Source: Corallochytrium limacisporum | Taxonomy: Eukaryota; Opisthokonta | Assembly (NCBI GenBank): GCA_002811645.1 | Contig: PDIP01000041.1 | Coordinates: forward strand, 10,423 to 74,422 | Direction of reading: 5' to 3' | Length of the DNA stretch: 64,000 nt | Part shown: positions 37,602-49,300 of the stretch, piece after piece | Layout of the letters: the number at the start of each line of letters is the position of its first letter | Numbering within the stretch: the stretch's first letter is position 1 | The notes under the pieces: model-generated | The model's input: only the letters and a program-made list of their open reading frames with translations | The model's database searches: none | Told to the model about the DNA's origin: nothing | Translations under genes and position numbers: made by a program

Positions 37602-38405
37602 ATGAACAGAGAAGATACGGGCTTGCTGGAGCTCGTTTCCAGCACCCAAAGAGCCCTTAAGGCAAATCTGAGAAACGTCGCGGATATAGCGCGAAGACTG
37701 GAAAGTGAGCAGGAACGTATTCAGGGAGGCCGGCTCACAGAAGAAAAACTTAAAGAAGACATTGAGTTGCTGATGCGTCAAGGCCTTTACCTGAAAAAAC
37801 TTTGTGACGGTTTTCTGGAAGACACACGGAAAAGATTAGGAGGCCAGCAAGTCAAGATGTCCGATCTATCGCGAATTGCTTCCAATGACAGGGTTTTTCA
37901 TTTCCTATCCACGGGATATCCGTTAGATCTCATCAGAACAGGACCGTGTTCTGTTATCAAGTCACAAACGGAGACTATTTTGGACAGTCACCACCCTATT
38001 GAACTTAAGGGACAGGGAGACGTGGAATTGTCCACACCAAACTCGAATGCGGAAAGTCGCCTGACACCTTCGACCCAAGTGGACGGTAAAACAGTGGGGC
38101 AAGCTGAAGAGAATGGATTGCAAACACCTATTCACCAATCGTCGATTTCGCAGAAGAGATTTCCAGATTTGGAAATCAAAGACCACCAGACTCTTTCTGT
38201 CCGTGGTGTGCCACCATCCCGCAACGACCTTGAAGAGAAGGAAAATTCCTCTCCGGCGCAGTTGGACTTGAGTCAAGGCTGTGACCGCCAGAATATGTTC
38301 TGGATCGACGGCATCGACACACCTGCTATGAAGCGCAAAGTGCTGGAAGAGAATGAAAGGAGAAAATTTGCGAAAAGGATGAGAAAGGAATTTGACAATC
38401 GATAA
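37602..38405 (+). CDS. Unrecognised coiled-coil protein
   Basis: A 267-residue protein that I do not recognise. The first 80 residues are strongly helical with heptad character (from LLELVSSTQRALKANLRN to LKKLCDGFLEDTRKRL); the middle (about 115-230) is Ser/Thr/Gln-rich and likely disordered; the last 25 residues are very basic and helical (AMKRKVLEENERRKFAKRMR). Such a helical head plus basic tail is seen in small chromatin, kinetochore or centrosome factors, but no family motif supports any of these. The frame is open to a GTG at 37596; the first ATG, 37602, is chosen, and a tiny overlapping frame from 37591 precedes it. It is tail-to-tail with ESF1, only 60 bp between stops. Coding is supported by length, composition and by mirrored gene arrangement. 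Confidence 0.7.
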   Translation: MNREDTGLLELVSSTQRALKANLRNVADIARRLESEQERIQGGRLTEEKLKEDIELLMRQGLYLKKLCDGFLEDTRKRLGGQQVKMSDLSRIASNDRVFHFLSTGYPLDLIRTGPCSVIKSQTETILDSHHPIELKGQGDVELSTPNSNAESRLTPSTQVDGKTVGQAEENGLQTPIHQSSISQKRFPDLEIKDHQTLSVRGVPPSRNDLEEKENSSPAQLDLSQGCDRQNMFWIDGIDTPAMKRKVLEENERRKFAKRMRKEFDNR

Positions 38406-38465
38406 ACCCCTATGTATTGTAACATAACTATGATATTGGATGTGACATACGTCTTCCTCGCAAAT

Positions 38466-40223
38466 CTACTTGACCTTCCTCGCTCCTTGAGATTTGGCCT
38501 TGATTCGACCAATCAGATCGGATATATTGCTCAGTCCAGCAGCTGCATTAGGACTCTTCTGAACAGCCCCTACCTTCGATACAGGTTCCACAGGAATAGC
38601 AGTTCTGTCCTCACGGCCACCGTCAACCTTTCTGCCTGTGTCCCTGACAGGTTTAGTGGCTTTGTCACGATGCTGCACTTTGCGGAAGTCAGGTGCGGTA
38701 GGATCCATTGCAAACTTAGAACTCGTCTTTAGGGCCGCGAAACGACTGTCTTCATAGTCAGGCTCAAACTCAGCTCCATCGGATGCCTCTTCGTCGGCCA
38801 GCAGCTGCAGTGCGGGATCGACTGGTTCGGCATATTCATCCCTCTTGCCTTTCTTCTTTTTCTTGAGGCTGTCCCTCTTGCTCTCCTTTTTGGGTTTATC
38901 GTCGTCTTGGGCGAAGAAGGGATCGGCAAAGCCTAGGTCTTCATCTCCTTCGGCTCCCATGCCCTTTGCTGCTTTCTTCTTGTCCTTCTTGCGTTGCTTA
39001 CGCTTCTCCAGATACTCTTCCCACACAGACTTTTCCTCGTCTCCACTACGGGCCCTGCGCTTGATTTTGTCTTGAAGTTGCTTCTCAAGATTTGTGTCAA
39101 AGGTACTGATCATGTCGCTATGGGCCGCACCAGGGTCTTCTGCTGCAACATGTTCTGAATCGTTTTCGGCCCCAGCAGATCGAAGCAGGCCTTTGAACGC
39201 GGCAGCCCGATTGGCCGCATTTTCGTCATCCGATTCGTCTTCCGAGCTTGCAATATATGCCTTGAGATCATCATTGTGGAGATCATCGGCCGTAAACTTC
39301 CGGCGAAGGAGGTGCGCTCGCTTCGGATCGTCCTCGTCCCAACGTAGCTTGGGCTTGGAGTGACTGAGCGTGTTCAGCGCTTTGCTCCCCATCCATGCAA
39401 AGGAAGGTTCATAGCTGTCTGGCACTTCGTCAGCTTCATCCTTTAGTCGTTCCTTCTCGAACTCTACGTCGTCTGGAACAAATCGGAGATCCAGACGATT
39501 CATGGTCAGTTCGATTTCATTCCCATCTAGAGTATCGTAGATGGATTCCGCAGTCTGCACAGTGTCACATTCCGCAATGCAGTAGTAGTATCGCAACTTA
39601 GCAGCCTCATATCGACGGATCCTTTCGTCCTGCCTGCGCTCCTTTTCTTTGGCAGCATCCTTGCCTTTCTTTGAACCGATATTTTCTAGTTCCTCCACTT
39701 CCTCCTCTTCGCTCAGGTTTAGCAACTCTTGGGGTCCAAAACGTTGTTCGTGATCGAGACGTTCCTTACCAAAGTCACTCAAATATTTTGCCACTTTATG
39801 GACCCGACTACTTACGGGAACGACGGACCTAAGAGCAGCCAGCAAGTCCACTGAAGAAATGCTCTCGAAGTCCATGTTGCAGATGGCAATGCGACGCGTT
39901 GAATGTCCGTATTTGATCTTTCCGGCTGCCATATCGTAGCCATAGACTTCTTCTTCGTCATCCTCTTCAGAGTCAATCTGATCTTCAATATCTGTGTCAT
40001 ACTCGTCTGAACTGGACTCAAGGGTAGCTTCTCCTCTGGCCGCATCCAGTAAGTCCACCTTTCTACCGTACTTGTCTACGAGACCGCGATTGTTTTCCTC
40101 TTGCAAAGTCTTGAAGCGTTCATCTTCTTCTTCTCCTTCATTCAATTTCCTTTTCTTTTTCTTCCTCAGACGGAAACGTGGGTCATAGCCCACTTGTGTA
40201 AAACGAACGTCACGCTTTCCCAT
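38466..40223 (-). CDS. ESF1: ESF1 pre-rRNA processing protein
   Basis: A 585-residue nucleolar factor required for early 18S rRNA processing as part of the small-subunit processome. Conserved features: the N-terminal RFTQVGYDPRFR motif, a basic KKKKRK run, VDKYGRKVD, the acidic stretch at about 75-95, the RRIAICNMDFESI strand and the long central domain with YYYCIAECDTVQTAESIYD and LDLRFVPDDVEF, and the C-terminal NUC153 motif around residues 505-525 (SRFAALKTSSKFAMDPTAP followed by FRK). Length is shorter than human ESF1 (851) because low-complexity acidic/basic linkers are shorter. The ATG at 40223 is in a near-perfect context (ACCATGG). Its 3' end faces the neighbouring coiled-coil gene at 60 bp. 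Confidence 0.95.
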   Translation of the reverse strand: MGKRDVRFTQVGYDPRFRLRKKKKRKLNEGEEEDERFKTLQEENNRGLVDKYGRKVDLLDAARGEATLESSSDEYDTDIEDQIDSEEDDEEEVYGYDMAAGKIKYGHSTRRIAICNMDFESISSVDLLAALRSVVPVSSRVHKVAKYLSDFGKERLDHEQRFGPQELLNLSEEEEVEELENIGSKKGKDAAKEKERRQDERIRRYEAAKLRYYYCIAECDTVQTAESIYDTLDGNEIELTMNRLDLRFVPDDVEFEKERLKDEADEVPDSYEPSFAWMGSKALNTLSHSKPKLRWDEDDPKRAHLLRRKFTADDLHNDDLKAYIASSEDESDDENAANRAAAFKGLLRSAGAENDSEHVAAEDPGAAHSDMISTFDTNLEKQLQDKIKRRARSGDEEKSVWEEYLEKRKQRKKDKKKAAKGMGAEGDEDLGFADPFFAQDDDKPKKESKRDSLKKKKKGKRDEYAEPVDPALQLLADEEASDGAEFEPDYEDSRFAALKTSSKFAMDPTAPDFRKVQHRDKATKPVRDTGRKVDGGREDRTAIPVEPVSKVGAVQKSPNAAAGLSNISDLIGRIKAKSQGARKVK

Positions 40224-40390
40224 GGTGGTGAAGTGTTTCTATCTGAGTCCCTTCCTTCTAGGATCTGATGCCCTACGGCCTTTCTAAGTAGTCACATCCA
40301 ATTTTCTTTCTGTTAGTAGTTGGTCCCTCACAATGAGTCCATAGTGAGAAAAGTCTCTATGTGTATTCGTTGTCGTCCGTTATTAAGTAG

Positions 40391-41248
40391 CACGAAGGAC
40401 TCCTTCATGACATACTCAAAGCCCACACGTCCATCGACGTCACCCACATTCCCCACCGCTTCGGAAAAGCACGCGGGGGAAACCTTCTGTCCGCACCGGC
40501 GCTGCACAAGCTCTGTTATTGATTAAAGCAAATAAATTGATCGATATTGGCGTGGACCACCTCTTGACCCCCCCCCACTAAAAATGGGAGACTGAGGAGA
40601 ATACAAACAGCACCGTATCCCCAGACTCCATAAGCTGGCACCGCCGTTCAAATATCTGGATGCCTCCATGAACGGACACGTGAAGGCTTTGGCATTCGTG
40701 ACACACTTCAATAGCCTCAGATCACTGAATGAATCACATTGCGGGATCAGGGACCCCCATGTCTTGACTAAGTCTTGAACGCCATGCCAGCCGTACAGAG
40801 TGTGTCATTGGCGGGCAATCCCGTCCGCTTCCTAAACTTGATCAATTGCAAGCGACGTGAGTCTCTCCGGCTCTTGGACGTGAGCTGTACCCTTCTTTCT
40901 GCCCTTCCCATTGCACCCGGGGATGTGGCTACAAAGTTGAAAGAACTGACTATTGAGAACTGTTCTCTAATCACAGACTCGTCTGAGCCAGATCTCAACA
41001 AAGGAGACATTTCTCCCTTACAGTATTTTTGCTGGCAATCGATACGAAGGACCGAATCGGGAGGCCTACCACACCGAGGCTATACGGCAATTTGAGGAGC
41101 TTTACAGTCCATATCCCATCTCCCCAAAGCATTTGAGAAGTTGCAGTTACTGAAGCAGCGCTTTGACCAGCGCTCCCAGTGGGGCGCCTGCAATATCTGC
41201 GGTATCCCGAAGCCAGCGCAGGAGATTCGCATGATAATGGCTTCATAA
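40391..41248 (+). pseudogene. Frameshifted leucine-rich-repeat protein remnant
   Basis: Six protein-like fragments follow one another on the plus strand in changing frames: HEGLLHDILKAH from 40391; RTGAAQALLLIKANK to about 40579; a segment from GEYKQHRIPRLHKLAPPF to about 40770 (with LRR-like FNSLRSLNESHCGI); LNAMPAVQSVSLAGNPV from 40775, with RESLRLLDVSCTLL and LKELTIENCSLI; FAGNRYEGPNREAYH from about 41028; and KAFEKLQLLKQRFDQRS to a TAA at 41248, with a CNICGIPKP pair of cysteines. The breaks fall near a C9 run (about 40568-40576), a T5 run (41026-41030) and a C4 run (41122-41125). Each break is a single-base shift with no stop-free spliced alternative seen. The LRR type (inner-strand L..L.L..N/C) is clear; the family is not. 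It is probably a decayed gene, with indel errors as the alternative. The 5' end is undefined. Confidence 0.65.
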
Positions 41249-41469
41249 CCAAACCATGAGAGTTTGCCTTTCTCAAGAATGGTTTGCGGAGGTAGGAACT
41301 GTTTCTACCATATCTTGTAACTTGTGTTATAATTCTGATCATGAGAAAGCTATGAAACACTATTTCTTTAAAGGTAAACATACTGTGTTAACGTGATCAA
41401 TATCGGTTATCCCCGTGACTCCCACAGACAGGAGGCTGCCTATCACCACTCCCAGCAGGTAACAAACGA

Positions 41470-41886
41470 TTATCTCCCCTTCTCATTGGCCCTGCGTCGG
41501 ATCATGCCACCACGGCCTCCACGGCGCGTTCCCTTTCCTCCACGACCGCGTCTGTTCCGAAACTTTCTCCCACCAGCTTGGAAACCAGCGCCAGTCCGAT
41601 TCGGGGGTCCAGCTGAGAAGACCAGCCGACATGCACTGCGCACTCCATCAATCTGGGCACCGTTAAGATAGTCACAGGCCTGCTCGGCTGCCTCAAGGTC
41701 TGCAAAAACCACAAAGGCTCTCCCCATGGACTTCCCCGACACCTTGTCGTGAATCAATTCTACCTTGAGCACCTTGCCATAATTGTTCACGATTTCCTCG
41801 ATGTGATCTGATGTGACATTGGCAGACAATCCACTAATCAACACTTTCTTTGACGTCAACGGCGAGGGTGACCGGGATCTTAACAT
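41470..41886 (-). CDS. RNPS1-like RRM protein with an Arg/Gly-rich tail
   Basis: A 138-residue RNA-binding protein. After a short RSRSPSP head comes one RRM at about residues 12-88 (KVLISGLSANVTSDHIEEIV, GRAFVVFADLEAAEQA). The NVT.DHI.EI..YGK and LNGAQIDG wording is typical of RNPS1, an exon-junction/ASAP complex subunit that links splicing to mRNA surveillance. The C-terminal 45 residues are Arg/Gly-rich (GRKFRNRRGRGGKGTRRGGR) instead of the RS/P-rich tail of animal RNPS1, and resemble the tail of ALYREF-type export adaptors, so an ALY-like export role is an alternative. The frame is open to a GTG at 41910; the ATG at 41886 (A at -3) places the RS head at the N-terminus. It is divergent from the bL21m gene. 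Confidence 0.8.
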   Translation of the reverse strand: MLRSRSPSPLTSKKVLISGLSANVTSDHIEEIVNNYGKVLKVELIHDKVSGKSMGRAFVVFADLEAAEQACDYLNGAQIDGVRSACRLVFSAGPPNRTGAGFQAGGRKFRNRRGRGGKGTRRGGRGGMIRRRANEKGR

Positions 41887-42536
41887 TGTGCTTAGTTTTG
41901 CTACGAACACTCAGATCACATCTTTCCAATATTGGGCTCACTTGATGGATTGTATCCAGCTAATATATCACAAAATGTCACGTTATTTGAATCTCTATGC
42001 ACTATACCTAAAAACAGTCTCTTGTGGTCGTTAGATACCAGGTTCACGCATCTTTGACCAAATGGAAACCTTTGGTGTCCTTTCTACGGCTCGCTGGCAT
42101 CGCCCCTTCTAGTACACTGATTTCTGCCCTCCTCCCCTGCGGGAGCGCCCCAATACATTTTCTACGCAGACTGTGCTGGGGTGCCCAACCCCGCCGGCCT
42201 GCAAACAGCCCCAATTCGCCGGGTCGGGTTGAGTCCGCAGGGGGTGCCCTTCCCCGACACATGGCATCTCCCCCGGGCTGGTGGGCTCAGTGCCTCATTT
42301 TTCAACTTGTAGCGGAAACTGTATTTCCGTCATCATCAAGGGTGTGTTCTTTTTCCTTCGCATGTTTCAATGCGCAGCGTTTTGGTATTTCATGAATTAG
42401 CATTGAAGCATGCTACAGGCATTTTGCGATGGAATCAGCAAAAAAGGAAGGTTGTAGGAAGAAATCGTGATAGGTTACAAACATACGCACATACATAGAC
42501 TAGCGCGATAGCAACATACAGATACACACATTCAAC
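41887..42536. promoter_or_regulatory. Divergent promoter region between RNPS1-like and bL21m genes
   Basis: 650 bp with a GC-rich block at about 42060-42300 placed between AT-richer ends. The frame 42024-42395 has no protein-like features. The last 120 bases before the bL21m start are A-rich and pyrimidine-poor. Confidence 0.4.
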
Positions 42537-43193
42537 ATGCTCACGCGAATAGGATCGCGTTTTCGCATGGTGTCCTCACCGTTGTTCCAAAGTAAGATTT
42601 TGCAAACCAGATCCATGGCCTCGCAGGCAGCATTACCCTTCCTGCTGCCCCAGGATAGCAAAGATCGCCTACGATTCGCGCTCATGGGAAAGTCTTCTCC
42701 TAGTACACCATTCTTGGCCGACACCAAGAAACAAGAGCCCGTACCTACGGATCCTCATGCCTTCCTGCGCCGTGCAGTTGAGAACATCCAGACAACCAAT
42801 GCGAAGCATTCATTTGCCGTGATCTACCTGCAGTCACACCAGTACAAAGTGACGGAAGGAGACACCATCATTGTACCACGCATTCCCATTGAGCTTGGAG
42901 AGGCTATTCGTGCAGATAAAGTTCTCTTGGCAGGTGGTAAGACTTTCAGTATGATTGGGAGGCCTTTCCTTAGCACACAGAATGTTGTGGTGTACCTGCG
43001 CTGCATTGAACACATGCGCGAAGCTAACAAAATTAGCTTCAAGATGACTCGACGTAGCGGGCGGAGTAGGAGGCGGCACGGGCATCGGCAAGATCTAAGT
43101 GCTTTGAAGGTGGAACGGATTGTCATCAATGCAGAGCGAGTCCAGCTGGCGAACAGTCCCAAGACTGTGCAGGAGAGTGCATTTGAATCCTAA
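42537..43193 (+). CDS. MRPL21: Mitochondrial large-subunit ribosomal protein bL21m
   Basis: A 218-residue mitoribosomal protein. The L21 domain spans about residues 92-200: FAVIYLQSHQYKVTEGDTII, then DKVLLAGGK with FSMIGRPFL, and the C-terminal KISFKMTRRSGRSRRRHGHR loop that contacts 23S-like rRNA. The N-terminal 90 residues are rich in Arg, Ser and hydrophobics and lack acids at the very start (MLTRIGSRFRMVSS), as in a mitochondrial presequence. Human MRPL21 is 205 residues. ATG at 42537 with A at -3; a further Met at residue 11 would remove part of the presequence. An AATAAA lies 60 bp past the stop. Confidence 0.93.
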   Translation: MLTRIGSRFRMVSSPLFQSKILQTRSMASQAALPFLLPQDSKDRLRFALMGKSSPSTPFLADTKKQEPVPTDPHAFLRRAVENIQTTNAKHSFAVIYLQSHQYKVTEGDTIIVPRIPIELGEAIRADKVLLAGGKTFSMIGRPFLSTQNVVVYLRCIEHMREANKISFKMTRRSGRSRRRHGHRQDLSALKVERIVINAERVQLANSPKTVQESAFES

Positions 43194-43253
43194 GTGTTAC
43201 GGCAACTAACATGTGTTTTTAGCATAACTATATTCCAACATCTCTATATCCAT

Positions 43254-43259
43254 AATAAA
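43254..43259 (+). terminator. AATAAA polyadenylation signal for bL21m
   Basis: AATAAA 61 bp past the stop codon of the bL21m gene, just before the converging PIKfyve stop at 43322. Confidence 0.55.
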
Positions 43260-43321
43260 ACTCTGACATATATATGTGGGCATATTCAAAAGATTTTGCC
43301 CATGATTAATAGATACCAGCA

Positions 43322-46300
43322 TTAACCGCATGCACTCATGCCAGTCCATTTGTCAGGGACCATCAAGAAGTACCGATCCATGGCCTCCCGGAAACGATTC
43401 ATGTAGTTCACGGGAGAAATGACAGTGGGCAACTTGCCTACGCCACCGAGGATACCAGACGACTTGACCCACATCTCCACCTTCTTATCCCACGTGAATG
43501 TGCGGATGTAGTCAATAATACCACACACGAGTTCGCCATTGGTCTCGTCAATACCGACCAAAAGGGAATAGTCCATAACCTTTTGGCTACACAGGAACGA
43601 TGTGTCGCTCAGGATGGCTTCGCGCAAGAGCACTTTCGCGTGGGACCGGAGGAAAATGGGCGATTCGTACAAGAACTCTAGAAGATTTTCATCCAACAAC
43701 ACATCCCTGTCCTTCTCGACGTATCTGGAGCGGAGGGATCCCTTTAGATCAAACTTCATACTAATTTGCCTGCCAAAGAACAGATTCTCCATCACGACTA
43801 TGTCACGGGTCTCCACCTTACCTGTGGGACCGCGGGAGACCACGCGGAAGACACCTAGAATGCGTACCAGCAGGCTTGGCTTGTTCTCCTCTTCGATCTT
43901 TTCAATGTTCTTCAGATAATTGAAGGTCAGGTTCATCACGTACTGACGCTCAACCCAGCTCATTTCCTTCAGAATGAAGCGATCGTCAGCTGTCTTGCGG
44001 AATTCGCTGCCCGACTTGCCACCCTGTGTGCGCCATTTCTTCGGATTCCGTAGGGACCGCACGAAAGCATCCTCACCGCCATCGATGAGCTTCTCACGGA
44101 GTTTGTGAAAGGCACAGGCGAAGTAGGACTTACAGTAGAACGTCGTGCGCTTTTCTTTGTCCACAAAGGTGCTACGAATGTGGACGTGTCGACCAATCTG
44201 TGGATCGCCACCCTCCTTGGACATCTGACCTTCCTCCATTTTATGCAGAGCAAAACTGCAGCCAGGACTCCATTTGCGGTGCTTAGTGCTGTCGTGTTGC
44301 TTGATCGGTGTCGAATCTCCACCTTTCTGGAATACCATACCCTCAACCACACGGTGTCGGTAGAGGTTGTCAGCAAGGGCGTATGCAATAACCGTAGACA
44401 ATTCGTTGCTCTGCACCACTGCAGGTACAGCACCGTTCTGCTGCATGGAGAAATGACTTGTCGGTTTAAAGGGCGAACGAATACTCTGGAAGGCGCTCCA
44501 GTATGACGCAGCTACTGCAGCAGCTGCCGCTGCCATGTTCATGGTGCTAGCCGTGCTCTGAGTGCGATGATGCTTGTTGATAGAAGTCGATGAAGAGCCG
44601 CGGACAGATGAGCGGTGGCGTTCCATCGTTCCACGCTTCTCGCCGACACCACTAGCGGTGATGTTCGAAACTGAACCGCGCGCGCTCCTGCCACCAAACA
44701 TCGGTTCCCCTACAGAAATAGCAGAATGGCCATGGGGCAGTCCCAGGCGGGTGGGCGAGGAGCCGTTACTGTCATTACTGTTGCGGTAGTCGAATACAGC
44801 GTCCTCTTCTCCAGAACCGAGGTCCGAGTCGCTGTGATCGCCACTGAACCAGAAGTGGTGGCCAGCCTTGCGAACATGTGGCCTGGACTCTAGCTCGCGC
44901 TCCATTGGAAAAGCGGAAGAAGACCGGGGACTGGCTGATACCGAATCCGGTGCGTTTGCGGCGGTTTCCCCGGTCATTCCTGGACCCAAGCTTTCTGACC
45001 GACTTAAAGCACCCACCACAGGCTTCGGCAGCAGGTTGGTGCCTGGCCTCGATCCAGTACCCTCATGCAGGTGCTTCTGCGACGGTTCACGGTCAGATGG
45101 CATGGTCATCCACGAATCGTGAGTATCACTGACGTACGACATGGATTCTAGTTCCGAGCCCAGCGTCGCGTCATTGCCTACTGTGAGCAGTCCTGGTGAG
45201 CGCACCTCCACATGGCCGCTGACGACTTCTTTGTCCTTGTCCTTGTCCTTATCCTTTTCTTTGTCCTTGTCCCTGTCCCTGTCCCTGTCTTTGTCTCTAT
45301 CCTTTGCTTCGGAGGCCTTGCCTTTTGCAGAGCCTAGGTCCGAGCGCTTCGTGGTGCTGTTCACACGTGACCGCCCAAGAAAGCGTGCCTCATAGTGATT
45401 AACAAAGTCTGCGATTGTAGTATTCCAGAACCGTACCTGGGCCGCAATCGCGTACTTGGCCTTGATCAGAATGTCTTGGCTTAGCTCATCATCATCTTCC
45501 TGGATATCCTTCACAGCCTGGGTCCACAGCTCCATCTCTCCCTCCAGCTGATTTCGCGATTTTTCCAATTGCTCGTTCATGTTGGCCACCTGGCCACTGA
45601 TTTCCTCTGCACCGAACTGTGTGCCGAACGCACAATCGTCGACCTGAGCCAGACGACCCTCCACTTCCGCAAACAAAGCAGCAGCTGCATCGTTAAGCTC
45701 TTCCATTTCACTGACAGCAGTTTTCGCAAACGCTTCATTGTCGTACTCCTTGATGCCCATTACCATTGTGTCTGAAGGCAAAGAGATCTCCAAAAGGTCA
45801 AGGTTGCCCCTGTCAACCATGATTGTGGTGTTGTGTTTGATGAAATAGATTACATGCTCAAAGAAAACAGAATGAGTACAGCCTGGTACGCGACATTGCA
45901 GTGACTCAGAGTACGTTGACAGCTCCAAGAACTTGCAGAACGACATGGTGAGAGTTTCCTGAGATGCAACCACAGCGGTACTGAAAGAATGGCATCGCTT
46001 GCAATAAGTTAGCATGAGCACATCGCCCCCTTCTGGCTGCCAACGAATGCGTTCAATCAGCACACTGATACGGAAGTTTCCATGCAAATAACTTTGCACA
46101 TGCTGAGTAATGGGTAAGCCGCAGTCACTGCGAGGACACACAAACCTCCTGCTCACACAGCGATCGAGCCAATCACTGAGACGCTCATCGCCTTGGCCGT
46201 AATACTGGCAAGTCTTTTTGACTGGATCGATACACGGCCTAGTGCCTTGGGTGGTGCCCATGATGTACAAATACGAAATCTGCTGATGAACCATCGGACT

Positions 46301-49300
46301 CAAGGCATTCGGGTACTTTTGTCGATTGTCGCTACTGGCCAACCACTCCGCTGTGGTCTCGGTGAGCTTGCTGTCCTCACCGTCACCAACGCAGTCGCAA
46401 TTATCACCCTTTGTACTATACAACTGGACCGGCAGGAACCGGTGACTGTCATTCGCCAGACCCCGATCAGTGTAGAGATATGGCATGGGAAGGGTTGCAA
46501 ACACAGAGCTGAGGACGCATGTTCGATAGAGAAGCCGTTTAAAGCGATGAGCTTCCGCCTGACGCTCTTGCTGTTTGTCCTGCTTGCTCTGCAGCGGATG
46601 GAGACTGACAGCATTTTCCACTTCAAACGGATTCGCAGTTATTTCAGCCAATGGGGTAAGCGGCATTCCTTGCTGTGGAGGAGCCCCATCCACAAACTCA
46701 AGATCAGGAATGGCACTGAAGCAGTCAAGCAAAAACCGTGACTCCAGGCGCAAATGATATGCAATCCCGATCAAGAAGTCTAGCACAGATCTCACGTACA
46801 CAAGGCGCTCAGAATCCTCGTCACATAACACTACACTGCAGCCTCGAGCTGCTTCAAATCCGACAAAATATGCCAAGGACTGATGCAAGGTTCCTGTTCG
46901 ATAATCTCGCACATAGAAGTGCGGACAGTGCTTCAGTTGGGCATCGATGTCCAGTTCATCGATATCATGGTGAATGTGTGTTTGCAGCAGGTGCGCCAAT
47001 TGCTCCATATCTCTTTGATTGACGTTGTGAATAAGAGTAATGCCTACTGCTAATAGCATTTGCTGGGCAACTCTGCTCACAACGTGCTTCGAGACGACCA
47101 CATCAGGCTCTTGGTCGGCAATTCTGGTTACCAAATAGCTTAGGTATATCTCTTCCTCCTTCAATACATAGTCAAGAGGGACAATATCACCACTTTTCTT
47201 GGGGCCTTTGTACTCAACCTCGAAATCAATCAGGAGCACCTTGGCATCCGCAACATCGCTGCGCATTCGCCGATGAACAACATGCCGACTGATGACCAAC
47301 CCATAAGCGTGATGGCTTTGAAACTTCGGAACTCCTAACACAGTCTTCAAATGTACATAGAACCTGGGATCAATAGTTGAAGACTGCTTGGAAGGGCGCA
47401 GAGTCTCAGCGATGCGAATCAGGATTCCTTGCATGAGTTCAACCCATTCATCATCCTTGAGGAGCTGCATGGTCATGTTCCTCAGGTATTGTTGTGCATA
47501 CTTACGAGCCTTCTTGAGCAATGCGGCCCGCTGATTCTTGTTCCCGGATGTGAGTTGCTGCTTATCAGTTGGCTTTCCTCCGGCTTCAGCGGGCATTGCA
47601 TTGCCGAAGTCTTCAAGAGATTTACGTGCCTTTTTCAATGCGTGATAGTCCTCGCGAGACAGAATTACTTCCTTCCGCTTCACTCGAATACTATTGACGT
47701 TCCAACGCCACCGCTTTTTGTCCATTTTCTTTTTGTCACCAGTGCTCGTCTGAGGCACTGGCATTGCGTGGCCGGCCTCATTAATTTCGCTTTCGCATTC
47801 ACTGTCGCCATCCCCACCACCAGAAGTATCAAGCATGGAGTTCAATTTCATCTGCACATCTGTGTCTACAGACAGTGCGTCATTGCCTGTGTCGTTGCCG
47901 GTGTCATTTGCTGTCTCGCCATCATCCGTTTGCAAGTCCCACACATTTGGCTTAGAGTCATCTCTGGCTGGGTCTGTGGTCTGATTGCCCCCTTGGATTC
48001 CCTCGGGGGTCCTAGTAGTCTTCTCCACAGTCCCATCGACTTCAGGAGTTTCCTCAGTCCCGATTGATGTCACCTGTGGTGTTGCGCCACGAGATGTGGA
48101 GGTGCTCCCTTGCGGCTCTGGCTTTTGCAAGATCGTCCTACTCACCTGTGGGTTGACAGGGGCCTGTTCATTCTCAGCATTGAGAATTTGCTGCATCCAG
48201 ATCGGCGCAGCACCATCGTCCGGGATGTTATCGTCCTCAATCTCATCAAAACCAAGCTCGTCAATTTTCTCTTGATCGAAAGCCCACAACTCGTACTCAT
48301 CTTCAAAACGGTCCCTTTCTGCCTCTTCGTCCTCACTTTCCTCATCTGCTGGTGCGGATGCACCACAGATGAAATAGACTGTATCGTAATCTGCCAGCAC
48401 CCGCATCAACGAGATGGCAGTATCCCGATCCTCCGCGTAGCCATTCCAAAGAAGCCAATCAACTGCTTTTGACGCAACAAAAGTACCTGGGTACTCGACC
48501 ATGCGATATCTATGCGTCTTGACTTCGAGCGCATGGGCACTCTTGGACATTGCCCAACAAAGTTGATGGATACTGCGTCGGCGCTCAAGCTCATCGGCTT
48601 CATGTTGACTGATCATTTTTGTCAGAACATTTCCTGAGATTCCTGGGTTTGGCAAATCAGGAATACTCATATCTTTCAGCTCACCGCGTTCCTGTACAGT
48701 GGTGAGGTAGGTCCTGACAGCGTGACTACACCAATTGCAAATGCGAATACTAAAGGCTGGTGCTTCCGGTCCAAAATCTGAACCATTCAGGTATTGGGAG
48801 CAGCATCGCCAACAAAAGACTAATCCACACAGTCTACAATGGTGACGACGCCGGAATGTTGTAAATGTAGCCTGGCAGTCATTGCAGCACTCCGTCTGAT
48901 AGTCGGGCATCCAATAGCTTTTATCAAGCATCTCTGACTCGCCACCCAGGTAGGTGCGGAGTCGCTCAATGACCTTGACATGACTCCGCGACGACTGTGT
49001 TGACATCTCTGGTGGTTCGTCGGTGGAAGCCAAAGTGGTGAGACCAGCAGCTTCCGCCACATCTGAACCTGAAGGTGCGAGGGCCGCCCCACCATTCCTG
49101 ATTTTACCGGCGGACATACTTCCTGTCACAAATGAAGCCCGCGGAATCCGTGGAGAGGGTGATCCCGCATTGTTTCTCGAACTGGGCACCAAGGGTGGCC
49201 GAAGACTGCTACTGAGTGCCCGTTCCGGTTCCTTGCCCTTACTACGGAGAGGTGAATGTCCCTCTGACATTCGTTCAGTATCGGTCATGAGCTGTACGAA

